Below, one piece after another: positions 1 to 12,000 of a stretch of DNA of 64,000 nucleotides. The translations under genes were made by a program, and so were the position numbers. The stretch is from Cystobasidium ongulense (lineage: Eukaryota; Basidiomycota; Cystobasidiomycetes; Cystobasidiales; Cystobasidiaceae). The notes beneath the pieces were generated by a model, which did not search any database, was not told the DNA's origin, and saw only the letters and a list, made by a program, of their open reading frames with translations. Each line of letters starts with the position of its first letter. Position 1 is the first letter of the stretch. The stretch covers positions 2,156,534-2,220,533 of the forward strand of contig BQUP01000002.1 of the NCBI GenBank assembly GCA_022835595.1, read 5' to 3'.

Positions 1-3000
1 GCCGAAGAGCAGCTCGCCCGCTCCGATATACGGCCAACAGCGCCCACCATCACGCGTGAAGTCAACGCAACCTATTGTCGATTACGGTGGATGGTCACCT
101 TCCATGAGCGGCTCGTCACATTCCCGACCTGGCTCACGGACAGCACAGCGACAAGATTCGCTTGCTTCATCGAGTTCTCATCCTAGTCAGCCGGAAACAT
201 CGACATCGTCTTTCAGTCAAACACAGCAGCACAGCAATCTTGGCTACGGTCAGCCTATACAAAATGGCATACCTGCAACTGGCCTGACAAGTTCTGCACC
301 AGTAGGTGCTTATAGCGGATACCAACCTGTGGTTCACAGCGCATACGGCCAGCACGCCGTCTCGAGTCCTCCGATGAGCAACAGACAGTCTCTAGACTCA
401 AATCGCAGCTACCAAGGGCAGCAATCGCAGCCTCACACACACTCCACTTACCCTACTGGCTCAAATATGTCACGTCCGCAAAGTCGCACAAGCCATCAAG
501 CACACTCCTCGCCATCTGGATCGCAAAAAGCAGCACTCCCTCCTGCAAAGCGTGCTCCAAGTCGGACCATGGATTTAGGTAGTACATATGCTTTATCCCC
601 TAAGCAGCAAAGCATGCCTTTACAACCTTTACAAGGTGAAGGATACACTGGAACTGCCAATCAGCTTGGTCTACTTGGGGACGACCAAATGGAGACTCTC
701 ATGGACAGCTTCAGCAAACAACGAATAGGCGGGGATGAGCAAGGCGTATCTCTAGCGTCCGCTGAAGCATCGCTGAAAAGAGCCATCAAGACGCCTCTGC
801 CTGCTTCGGAACCAGATACTGAGCCCCTTATTTTCTCACCGCATCAGGGAGACTGGTCGGAATTAGCGACAGCCGTTAGTCCGAGTGCAGAAGTCAAATC
901 AGCACTTTCGCCTCAATCAGTTCCAGTACCGTTGTTGTCTGTATCAATGCCCAGTCCAGAGGCTCAGAAGAAGCCAGTATCCTTGGCATCAGATGATTAT
1001 TCTATCACCGACAGCCAGAGAGACCCCTCAGAAATGATCTCGAGTATGAGGGAGGCTGAAGACGAGCTGATCAAAGCAGAGCAAGAGATCAAAATGGAGG
1101 AGGTTGAGATGGATGTGAAACCTGGTCGCGAAGCTTTGGCCTATTCTGAAGGCTGGACGCCGTCGCATGAAGAGGTCAATCCATACAGTACAGCGCTTTA
1201 CGAGGGTGAGTGACACAATGAACGTTGTACACAGCGTCGCTAATCTGTATTTACCGTATTTTCAGCTGAGGAGAGTAAGCCTTCTCCTAAAGATCTTCGA
1301 CGTGCTTGGCCTGGCGATACCTCCGATGCCACCTACTCTGCACCCGCCGCACACCACCAGGACAATGCGTACGAACTGCATCAACAGGACTCATACCAGC
1401 AGTCGCATGCCCAGAGCTACGCATTTGGTAATGATCAGCATACACAAATTCCTCCTGGCTCGCAGTATAATGCATTCGGCTCGCAAGGAGCATACGGCCA
1501 GCCGACCGAGGCTGTACGTTCCCCCGCCAATGCATATGAACCGTCGTACGGACAGCCGGACATGCATTTGACAGCAAGTGGGGACGAAGCGTACGGATAC
1601 GCTGCCAGTGAAGGTGCATACGTACCGATCGGCCATGAAGAAGCATCAACCCCATACGAGCCCTACCAGCCGAGCTCAGGAGCTCCTTACCAAAACTTCT
1701 CAACAAATGGCGAGGCTGGCCAGCAAAGGCTCCCGAATCGACCTGCGATACCTATCGCGTCGTTTGGCTTCAATGGAAAGCTTGTGACATTCTTCCCATC
1801 GTCTACGTCCTCGACGGCTACCGCCTCATACGGGATGTACGAGCAAGCAGGCAGCTCAATACCGCCGGTCAAGATTCAGAAGCTTGCGGATATATTACCA
1901 AAAGATACCCCCGGAATTGACACTTTCCCCGGTCCACTTTTTATGGACACCGGATCAACAAGCGCGTCGGGCAAAGCAAAGAAGAAGAAGGAGCTTGTGA
2001 CATGGCTTACGACGCGGATCGAGGAGAGCCAGCAGGAACGAAGCTACCTCGGTGCTGGTGCAAGCGAAGATGCCAAAGCGAAGGCGGAACAGAAAACTAT
2101 AGTTCTGCAACTGGTAAAGATCCTCCTAGAGCAGGACGGCAAACTCACGGGGACGCCTCAAATTGATCAGCTGGTTCAACAGACTCTGGTGCCCCTTCTT
2201 TCGTCTTCCGACCACATCGCTGCTACCTTTGCCGTAGCGGCAGATCTTGGAAAGCAGCCCTCGAACGCACCAGCGGCAATCCTTTCGCAGGCAACGAGTG
2301 GCGATCTCGATACTCTACAAACGCATTTGCTGAAGGGCGAGAAGAGAGAAGCTGTCACCTATGCTCTGAATAACAGGTTATACACGCATGCGCTCGTGAT
2401 CGCAAGTGGCACAGACAAGGCTTTGATGGCCGAGGTTGTCAAAGACTTCCTGGCCTTTGAATTAAGTGGTAGCCTGGCTACGGGACGAGAGCCACTGAAA
2501 GTGGCATATAGCCTCTTGGCTGGAAGTGGGCCCTCATGCAGTAGGTCTTGAGCTTATAGCTGCATCATCTGCGGTCTGACGTCCAGTCATTATCATTATA
2601 CAGTTCATCAGTTTGTTTCACCTAAGGCAGCTGCGCCATATGGCTATGCTTCCCAAGTCACCTCTCCCGGTCAAGCTGCCGATTTGTACGCGCCTCCGGC
2701 CTCACGCGCTCCAACGCCAAGCGGTCGACCGACTTATCCAAGCGACGTATCTGCTCAAACTTTGAGCAAATGGCAAGAGACCGCAGCGATGATAATTGCG
2801 AATCACAGTCCTGGTGATCACCAGGCTTTGACCTCCCTTGGAGAAGTTCTATCTACGAACTCTTGGTACAAGGCTGCTCACGCTTGGTACGTAACGCCTT
2901 TCCCTCCTTTGTGCATGCGACTGTGACTGAGTAAACCGCGCTCTTTGTAGCTACCTGCTTTCGCCATCAACATCGACCCTAGGTGGACCATCGGTACCAG

Positions 3001-4838
3001 GAGTCCGGTGGAGCTTACTTGGCGCATCGGACCCACTGCAAGATCCGATATCGGCCAATGATCTAGAGGCTATCATCATGACTGAAATCGTCGAGTTTGC
3101 TTTCTCGCTGGTTCCGGTGCCCAAAGGACAAGAGGCATACATCGGCCTTCCCCATCTCCAGGCTTACAGAGTTTTGCATGCAAACCACTTAGCCGACACC
3201 GGTCACCACAGCAAAGCGCAAAAGTGAGTTCGGTAGTTGATGCAACGTGCTCCATCTCCCTGACACTGCCTCCTCAGATATTGCGACGCTATCGGCGCAA
3301 CGCTCAAGCTCGCTACAAAACGCTCCCCCTTCTATCACCCGACTCTATTAGGACAGGTCAAAGAGCTTAGCGACCGATTATCCATGGTCTCGTTCCAAGA
3401 TAAGACTGGTTCGTGGATATCACGGAAAGTTCAAAGGCCTACAATCGACAATGTCTGGTCAACCTTGGAAAGCCGGTTCGCTAAATTCGTCACCGGAGAT
3501 GGCGAAGAGGATCCGGCAGAAGAAGACAGGAAGCGAAAGGCTCGAGATGCAGCCAAGGGCGTCGTTGGCCCTTTTGCGCATTATAGCTCAATCACGCCGC
3601 AAGGACCTGAAGGTCTCTCACGGAACGGCTCGTATGCAGACCTGACAGCGCGTTCGACTCCACCTCCTCAACCAACATCTGTCCCTAACACCGTTTCAAA
3701 TGCTAATACGACCAAGGCTACGCATCATCGAAGAAGCTCGAGCTATGCGTACGGACCGTATGGCGCAGATCCTTATGGAAATTATGTACCACAGATGCCA
3801 CAGACAGCTGAGGAGCCTGAGCAGCAAGGCCAGGAGCAAGGTCAGGAAGGACAGCTGCAAGACGCTGGACATCACGAGCCACAGTACGGTTATGTTACAC
3901 CGCAGAATGACTCTGGGTGGTGGTCGAACAGTAATGGCGGACAAGAACATTCTCCATATGGTAGCAGTTCGAGTTATGGGCAAGCCCCTACGTTTTCTCC
4001 CGTCACCGAAGGCTTCGGATCCTCGGACTCACAAGGTCTCATGTCGCCAATGGGTTACCACCAGTCGCCGAACATGACAAGCCAGAATTTCCAACCTCAA
4101 CCTAGCAAACTTCAGCAAGAGGTCTCTGCTCCTGCAATGATGCAGGAGGACGAGGATGATCTTGGCCTGGGTAACAGTAGTGCTAGACGGAAACGAGAGG
4201 ATGCCATTAACAGTAACCAGACAGAAGGCACATCTGCAGAGACTGAGAAGAAGGCTGAAGCGACAAAGAAGGAAGAAGCTGCTAAACAAGCAGCATCTGG
4301 GTCGGGGTCGTGGCTAGGGCGTATTTTCCGACGGGAAGGTAGCGCCTCACCTACTACTGGGCCTATTCGCGCCAAGCTCGGGGAAGAAACATCCTTTGTT
4401 TATGATCCTGTCGAGAAAAGATGGGTCAATAAGAAGGTTGGATCAGATACACCACCTCCAGCTTCTACCCCGCCCCCGCCGCGCGCCCAAACAGCATCTC
4501 CCGCTGGATACATTCAATCGGCGGCTGCCCCTGTCAAGAGCGGCACTCCACCTCCACCTTCCGCGAGATCGGCCTCTGCTGCTCCCGTGCAGTTCGCCGC
4601 GTCTGCCGCCGCCCCTCCTGCGCGCAGCACACCTCCACCCTCAGCTAGCAGTTCGTCCTCCATGCCGGCACCTCCCTTATCCTCTTCATCAAGCTTCAGC
4701 TCGCGGCCACCGTCCAGAGCGGCTTCAGTATCCGGCGGGGAGCTTCCCCCACCACCAGCAAGAAAACCTGGCGGAAGTGCAGCAGCAAAGAAAGCAAGAT
4801 CGCGTTACGTTGATGTATTTGCTCAAGAGCAGAAATAG
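1..4838 (+). CDS. SEC16: COPII coat assembly protein Sec16 (5' partial)
   Basis: Peripheral ER-exit-site scaffold that organises COPII (Sec23/24, Sec13/31) vesicle budding. The frame is open to the window edge, so the true start lies upstream. Exons by splice signals: 1-1205, 1266-2540, 2604-2886, 2951-3223, 3278-4838; all junctions keep phase. The order of parts fits Sec16. A long Ser/Gln/Tyr-rich disordered N-terminus runs to about 1740. The central conserved domain begins with SFGFNGKLVTFFP (about 1757-1800). An alpha-helical ACE1-like region follows, including EKREAVTYALNNRLYTHAL and crossing the introns to about 3480. A Pro/Ser-rich tail carries the family's C-terminal block KLGEETSFVYDPVEKRWVN (about 4375-4430), then poly-Pro. 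The family assignment is firm; the missing 5' end is the only gap. Confidence 0.93.
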
Positions 4839-5087
4839 GCGACCTAGACAAGATTGCATTTGTATTGCAGATCAACTAATTTACGAAATCTTGATCTGCT
4901 GACAACCTCCAATCAGCAGACAGCTTGTAAGCAGAAGGAACTCTTTGTATGATACATATAAGCATGTTTTACTCTTTGAGTCTGTGCCAATTAGTGCTTT
5001 CCACTGTCCAGTGTCAATACAGCTTAATACTCGTTTTCTTGAACACTATTACTCGACACAAACAAGAGGCTGCACGCCAGAGACCGC

Positions 5088-6074
5088 TTAAGCTATTGAC
5101 ATCCGCATACCGCCGTTTGCGCAAATGACAGATCCGGTCGTCCATCCGCTCTCTTCCGAACAGAGCATATCTATCGTTCCCGCGATTTCGCTAGTAAATC
5201 CCGGTCTCATTCCGCCCATTTTCTTCTTAACAAGTTTATCAAAGTTTTGCCAGTCTCGTTCATCCTTGCACATATTCTTCACTCTCTCAATCTCTCCTTC
5301 TGCTTCCCCATTGTATTTAGCTAGAGGCGCCGCATCTAGATATTTTTGATTCTGGTCCCAGAACGTCTGGCCTGCATTGGCATACATGTCTCCCCAAGCT
5401 GGACCAGGATTGACGGCGTTTACGGTAGCTCGAGAAGCTAATTCTCTTGACCATGTACGTGTCATTGCTTCTAATGCAGCTTTTGACCCTGCGTAAATGC
5501 TTTGACCTTCATAACCTATACTTGAGGATACAGATGAGACGTTTACTATCCGACCGGATCGGTCGGTTGGAAGGTACGGTACTGTCGCTTGTGTGAGAAG
5601 TAGAGGTGCTAGAACATTCACGTTGTAGACTCTGTTGAACTCGTCCTCTTGGATCGGACCTTGTTCGGGGTCATTCAACAGTTGATTCGAGGCTACCCCG
5701 GCGCAGTTGATGAGTATATCCACTTGTAAATCACCAGATTGAGAAGAGCCAAATCCATTCTTCGCAGCTTCAACAATTATGGGAACGGAAGTAGAGGGAA
5801 ACATCAAATCGGCTTGAACCTGCGCGCACTTGACGCTGTGCTTGCTCGATAGCTCATCGCATAGTTCTTGCGTTAGTAATGCGGAAGACTGGGAAGTGAA
5901 GACAACTAGAAGATTCGCTCCCTTAGCTGCTAAACGGCGGCATACAGCAGCTCCGATGCCTGCGTCGAGCTTTCAGTTCATTTGAACATTATCAGATTCA
6001 ATACGCGGCTGTCGCGCACCTCTTGAACCACCGGTGACGATAGCGAGCTTCCCATCATACGGTCGAGCAGACAT
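5088..6074 (-). CDS. Short-chain dehydrogenase/reductase (FabG/3-oxoacyl-ACP reductase type)
   Basis: NAD(P)-dependent oxidoreductase of the classical SDR family, 308 aa. The ATG is at 6074. One 60-bp intron (5960-6019) splits the cofactor loop; splicing gives TGGSRGIGAAVCRRL, the TGxxxGIG dinucleotide-binding motif. Later come an NCAG motif, the catalytic Ser in NVSSVSSSIGY and the YAGSK (YxxxK) pair, then NPGPAWGDMY. The C-terminus ends GGMRMSIA. It is slightly longer than bacterial FabG (about 245 aa) through an insertion after the N-glycan-like NPGP region. No targeting signal is evident. The substrate cannot be told from sequence: it could be a mitochondrial FabG-like enzyme or a general ketoreductase. 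It is transcribed away from the small mitochondrial protein gene at 6433 across a 358-bp shared upstream region. Confidence 0.88.
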
Positions 6075-6432
6075 GGTGTACAGCCGACTCGCTTGAAACA
6101 GACAAGCCTAAGTGAATATGGACAATTTGCAGGTTGGTTTAGGCCAACATGTCATCGTTGATGCAGCTTCTCAGCACGTGCCGGCTTCCCAGCATAGTGC
6201 AATCCGCATTCGAGCAGGCAAGACTCGTCAGCTCATCGGAATTCAATTACATGAGCAACGCAATTACACATAGGCATTGAGTTGACTATCGCGTTCTCGC
6301 CCGCCATTCGTGCATGTTCCTCAAGGTCGTCCGCCACCGGTACAGTCGGCTTTCAAAGAAGCCAATCGACTGTGCATTATTGATGCTTGTCTCTCTCACT
6401 CCACCTCGCATTACTCGTCCAAGCAAGCAAGC
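6075..6432. promoter_or_regulatory. Shared divergent upstream region (SDR / small mitochondrial protein)
   Basis: 358 bp between two oppositely directed start codons (6074 and 6433). It must hold both promoters and 5' leaders. I see no TATA box and no conserved coding frame in it. Confidence 0.5.
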
Positions 6433-7197
6433 ATGACCGTGCAGACATCAAGGACAATGTTGAGAGCCTGCAAGTCGACGACGCCTCGTCTCTGGTCGAG
6501 CCAAGCGCTCTCTACTTCATCGCGCCGGGGAGTCGCAAGCTTCATTCACGCTCGTAGAGCATCGCAGGTTTCATCATCATCTGTGTTTAGAGCTCCAGCA
6601 GGAGCAAGACAAGTACAATGGCGTTCTTTCCAATCTTCAAGTCCAAGTCTAGCTGAAGAATTGGAAAGTTCAATCCCATTCGAGAGCAGTGAGTCCGGGG
6701 CTAGCGAGAACATTTTTGTCCAGTATCACTGCAAAACATATGGACAATGACACGTGTTTACCTATAATGACCTGGCTTGTCCTAACTCAGATGTAATGAA
6801 CCTCCTTGCCAACAATGAAGAGTTCCGCAACCTAGTCAATGATTTCGCAGACCGTATGAAGGAATTACTTAACATCGATGTACAGTAAGTAGCATGACGC
6901 CTGTAGAGTGAGCCTTGGATTGCACGACGCTGACCTGTGTATGATTATCCGCTTCAAGTGCTGGTCAAATGCCAAATATGAGCGATATGATGCGATGTGC
7001 TCAGGATCCAAAGCTCAAGGAACTTTCAGAAAAGTGAGTCGCAGAAGAGTTTACCAGGATTCATCCGGTCCTGCGTTGACTGACGTTGAGGCTTTGCTTG
7101 CAGACTGACAAAGATTCTACAAGCCGATGGAGTTAATCTATCGCCCGATACCCTCAAGATGATTTGGAACAATATGCAAGGGAAGGGTGGACGGTGA
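6433..7197 (+). CDS. Small mitochondrially targeted protein, unknown function
   Basis: Not recognised. Exons 6433-6688, 6791-6884, 6959-7033 and 7104-7197 join in phase to a 172-aa protein. The first about 70 residues are rich in Arg, Ser and Ala with almost no acidic residues, as in a mitochondrial presequence (MLRACKSTTPRLWSS, QWRSFQSSSPS). The mature part is compact and helical: NLLANNEEFRNLVNDFADRM, then a Met-rich linker (QMPNMSDMMRCAQDPK), then a second helical block ending MIWNNMQGKGGR. The Met-rich middle and paired helices suggest a small matrix or inner-membrane-associated factor, but nothing catalytic is visible. A second in-frame Met at residue 10 could be the real start. The existence of the gene is well supported by four phase-consistent exons. 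Confidence 0.75.
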
Positions 7198-7343
7198 TAC
7201 GATATATGCTTGCTCTTTAGTTTCTCTATGTTTAGTCTATCTGTGTCTATCTGCTGAAGAACAATATGACGTTTTTAAGGCAATGTGACAGCGTATCTTG
7301 AGCTTGCTCTAAACTGTTGCCGTTCATCTATGCTATGCCACAG

Positions 7344-8362
7344 CTACATCTTTTCAATCTTTTCCAAGATAGCTGGGAAGTCTTTCCAGTCCGTCATGAC
7401 ATCTAACGCTTTGCAATCATAAGTGAGTATCTTGGCCGTAGCGTCGGCTTCTTCCTTGTCGTGGGATGCTCCAGTATAGCCCAAAAGATTGATACCAGCT
7501 CTCATAGCAGATGTAGCACCAGATCTAGAATCTTCAATAGCTAAACATTCTTCAGGTTTAACACCCAACTTTTCGCAAGCGAATAAATAAATAGCAGGAT
7601 CTGGTTTTGATGAAGGCATAGGCATAGAAGTAGCAGCAGAAAAGATCTTATCTTCGTCAAAGAATGAAGCCTGGCCTGCTCTTTTGATAGAGGCTAAAAC
7701 TCTAGGTAAAGCAGAAGAAGAGACTATACTCATTCCATATCTTCCTTGTTTTTGTAATTTAGCTAATACTTCATTTGCGTTTACGCATGGTTCACAATCT
7801 TTTTTCAATGATTCTATTAGTTCGTTGAGTTCTCTTTGGACGTATTCATCCATTTCCGACTCTTCCATATGAAACTTGTGCTTTACTTGTAAGGATCGCA
7901 TCAGGTTACGAAAGTTTTGTCCTACGAATTCGATTTGCATTGTGCGTGGCTCGTAGGTATAGTCGACGCCGTGCTGCGAGTGAGGCACAACCACAAATTT
8001 AGGCGCATCATTGCGAGCAAGTGTCGAGCCAAGCCAGTACATACCCTTTTGAGGATCTCATTGCCTAGTCTTGCACAACCTTCAAACGCGAGGTGCTGTC
8101 AAGTCGGACATAAAGTGGAAGTGGTAACGGTTGGAAGGGCAAGACGCTTTTAGCGTGGACCATCCAGACTAGAGCGAGCAGACAGACTTACCTCGCTCAA
8201 GACAAGCGTGTTGTCGGCATCGCTGCAGCCATTGCGTCAGCGTCAGTCTTGAGTGTCCTCGTATGCCGATACTCTCGAAATGTACGACCCCCATAGCCGT
8301 TCAAGGGACCGGCATGGTGGGTGCGGCTGTACTTACAACAGGATATACTTGATGGGAGGCAT
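7344..8362 (-). CDS. HAD-superfamily hydrolase (subfamily IA, beta-phosphoglucomutase-like)
   Basis: Phosphatase or phosphomutase-like enzyme, 245 aa, probably cytosolic. Exons on the minus strand: 8337-8362 (26 nt), 8192-8222 (31 nt), 8045-8095 (51 nt), 7344-7973. Motif I is split by the first intron and restored by splicing as FDADNTLVLSE, with the two catalytic Asp residues. A small helical cap follows (LAFEGCARLGNEILKR and FVGQNFRNLMRSL). Motif II is SSSALPRVLASI, motif III is SKPDPAIYLFA and motif IV is AIEDSRSGATSAMRAG. All catalytic residues are present. The substrate is not predictable; fungal relatives are annotated as HAD-IA hydrolases acting on small phospho-sugars. The three tiny first exons mean automatic prediction could easily miss the N-terminus and the nucleophile. 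Confidence 0.9.
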
Positions 8363-9007
8363 GGTGGCGCGAGTTGCTGGGATACAAGTCTGTTGATGGC
8401 GTGAAGGTGGTGCGAATGTACGGCAGGAATGGAAAGGAAGGAAAGAGAAAGCCTTCAAAGTGTCGAGTTTGTTGCAGAAGAATATAGCTCGGCTTATCGA
8501 TGGTGGCGAGAATGGCCTTGGAGACGGGAACAGGCTATCGCGGGCTGTTAAGGCATTGTATGGCTGATTGAGGTGTTTGAGATACTGTACAATGTCCTCG
8601 CTGGCTATAGAGTGCTCTCCCGGTGATGCTGCAAGTCGCCGAGCTTGCATAGGCGTATCCAGAGCAAGCAACCGGGAGATTTGGGCCAGCCTGGCATGGG
8701 TGTGGTAAAGTATGAAGCTTTGGACGTATTCAGCCCGACAGTTTGCTTCAGAGTGTCTGCGCTGCTGTGCTTGGTCGTGCTGCTTGCCGCCATTGCATTT
8801 GCCTCTGGATGGAAAGATGCCTTTCTCCTCTACTCTCTACAACACACCTCAAGACCTCTCCGACAAAGCAGGCAGGCGCGCATCACACACCAACCCAGCC
8901 AGCAAGCCAAGCACACCTCCACCAGGCTGAGTATACACCAGCCTGCGCCAGTGCTGGCCTGCGAGGGAGAGAGATAGACAGCACACGCAACCCGACGCAC
9001 CCCCAGC
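8363..9007. promoter_or_regulatory. Divergent upstream region (HAD hydrolase / NST1)
   Basis: 645 bp between start codons. The NST1-proximal 150 bp are C/A-rich (repeated cca/cac/gcc runs), typical of a fungal leader. Short open frames here run in several registers at once and show no domain similarity, so I call none of them. Confidence 0.45.
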
Positions 9008-12000
9008 ATGGTCAACCAGGCGGCGAGGAACAAGAAGAAAAAGGCAAAGAAGCAAGCGGCGGCCAGGCAGGACACGGGCAGCGCGACAGAGGCAGAGCAG
9101 GATGCGTATCTTGCTGCAGCGCATGCCCAGGCTCAGCTTGAGCGGGAGCGTCTGGCCTTGGAGCACCAGCGAAGAGCAGCTCTCGTCGAGGCGGCGGCAG
9201 CAGCAGAGTTTCAAGGCCGACAGCTCCAGCATGGAAGCTATCACGTCGCGCCGGATGGGACGGTCTACGACGAGCATGGAGAGCTGATGGAGGACGAAGA
9301 TGACGAGGAGGAGGACGACGAAGAGGACGAGGATGACCTGGATGATGAGGATCTCGAGGATGAAGAGGACGACGATGAAGACGAGGACGACGACGACGAT
9401 GATCTGCTCGACGAGGACGAAGAGCTGCGAATCGAGGTGGACCACCAGGTGCTACAAGAGCACCAGCGATACATCAGGCAACAGCAGCAAGCTTCTCAAT
9501 CCCAGCAGCATCAGCAGTCTCGCTCGCGGCAGCCTTCGTCGACCACTGCTGCAGCGGCCACGCATGAAGCTCTGCTCGGAACCGCCAACGACCTCTACAA
9601 GCAGATTGAGAACGCAGCAGCAGCAGCCCTGTCAGGAGCACACGCAGGACAGCAGCGCGGAGGGGGTGCTGGTGTGAACGCCGCGTCCTTCTCGACCTCG
9701 CTCTTCCCAGCAGCGACTGGCGGCGAGGAAGACGACGCCTACTGGCTCTCGCTGCCATCGCATCTGCGCTCATTCATTCGCAGCGCACTCCCTCTTGCAG
9801 CTGGACTGTCTACATCCCCTCAATCTCAGCAGCAACAGCAGCAAGGTGGTAACAACGGCCTGCCCACTGCTCAGCAAATCAACCTCACTCCGGATCAGAT
9901 GGCGGCCGCAGCGGCTCAGCTCGCTCAGGTCGTCCAGAATGGTTGGGCTTCAACACTCGCAAAGGAGCCTTTGGATTCACCACTTCGCTCTGCCTTGCTG
10001 AACGCTCAGCAACAGCAAGCGAATGCTCAGAGCGGGCAGCGCGGATCCGGCAACTCGACGACGACCACGATCCCCTTGGGTGCCTTTGCCCTTCCGCTGC
10101 ATCCACACCCGGATTCTCCAGAAGCCGCTGCTGCATTCCAAGCTGCAGCACAAGCAGCTGCACAAGCTGCAGTTGGAGGAGGTAATAATAATGGATCATC
10201 AAACAACGGAGGAAATCAAAGTTCAACTTTGCCTTTTCCTTCACTTGCGAATCTACAAGCTTCCTTACTTCAATTGGCAAAAATGCCTCCGGGTGATTTA
10301 GCTTCTCACCCTGGGTTCCCTGGCAATCCTTTCACTACTCCTGCTTCAAATAATAATGAAGGTGTTCCTACTTCTCCTCCTTCGCACATGCCACAACAAG
10401 CTCCTGGAGAAAGCAAAAGTAGCAAGAAGAAGAAGAAAAAGCAAGCCTCACAAGCGGCTGCTGCTGCTGCCGCTGTGGGCATGCCCACTCCTCAGCAGCC
10501 TCCAATGTCTGCTCAACCGATGCAGCCTATACCGGAGAGGGTTAGTTATATAAGTTGTTCGTATTTGACGTCTCCCTGCTGATATTTTGTGGCAAATCTC
10601 ACAGCAATATGCACCACTGCGAACTTCTAAGATCAGTCCAGTGAATACAAAAGCTTCAAGTCCAGTGAATCCCAAAGCCACGAGTCCAGTCAACGCGAAA
10701 GCACCCCCTCCACCTGCTCGTGTAGCTACACCTAACAATGGCAAGCAACCCGCACAGCAGCCACCGCCGAGCAACGGCAAGAGCGTAGCTAACGGCAAGC
10801 AACCTGCTGTCGCTTCAGCTCCTGTGCGGAGTGACTCTGGCAAAGGACGACAAATACCTATTCAGAATACTGCTCCCTCTTCTACCTCGCCTGTCAATAC
10901 TACATCCGCTCAGCAGCAGCAATATCAACAGCAGCCTCAGACAGGCATCAGACCTACCCCGTCAGCTGTCGCAAACGGGAAAAGACCATTAGTGGCTACA
11001 AGATCGGCTGTTCCTGTTGTTCCTTCTGCTCCTGCCAAGTCTGTGACTGGAAATACTATCAATAATCCACCTGCTCCGCCACCGGTCGCTCAGCAACCTC
11101 ATGACAGGGACACTGGCAAGAAGAGAGCGACTCGGGAAAGCGCACCCACTCCTACGACGGCAAATACGGCGTATGGAGGAGGTCCAACAGCTTCTTCATC
11201 AACATCGTCGGGAGAAAGAGCCAAAATTCGCGATTTCTGGCTTGGTTTATCAGAGCGAGATCGTCGAGATTTGGTCAAGGTTGAAAAGGATGCAGTATTG
11301 AAGAAGATGAAAGAACAACAAAGACATGGATGCACTTGCGCAGTTTGCGTACGTAAACGACAAGCTATTGAAGTTGAATTGGAAGTTTTATACGATGCAT
11401 ATTATGATGAATTGGAATCATATGCTCATCATCAGAAAGCGTATGAGAAATCAAAGGGAATGGACCCTAAAATACCACCACCTTTAGGTCCTGGACCTTT
11501 CCCTGGTAGTGTTGATGTTGAGAAAATGGTCACTTCTCCAATGACCTCTTCGAACAATCAGCAACAACAGCAAGCTCAACCTCCGCCGTCAACTAAATCT
11601 GCCTCGAACAACAATGCATACACCGCCCCGAAGAAGAATTCGAATCCGACTACGGGGAATAACTCTCCTGTTAAAGGAAAGATTCAGCCTCCACCTCCGC
11701 CCGCGACTGCTAACGCCGCTGCTGCTAAAACGACAGCGAATACGCAATCAAAGGATAAACATTCGCATTCTCCTTCGTGTCCTCATTATCCCCATACTCA
11801 CGATCATAAGCACCATCATCACCATGCTCCAAGCTCGAAAGATAGAGGGAAAGCTACGCAGAATGCACCTCCCGTGGCAGCGAGCAGGAAACACCACCAC
11901 CATCACCACCATCATCGCGATGATGAAGAAGATTATATTTCGGATGAAGATGAATATGATGATGAAGACGATGATGGCGAATATGATGATGAAGGTGAGT

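Noticed and set aside
8849-9474. Hydrophobic or poly-Ser minus-strand frames over the start of NST1
   Set aside because: Antisense shadow of the poly-Asp/Glu tract.
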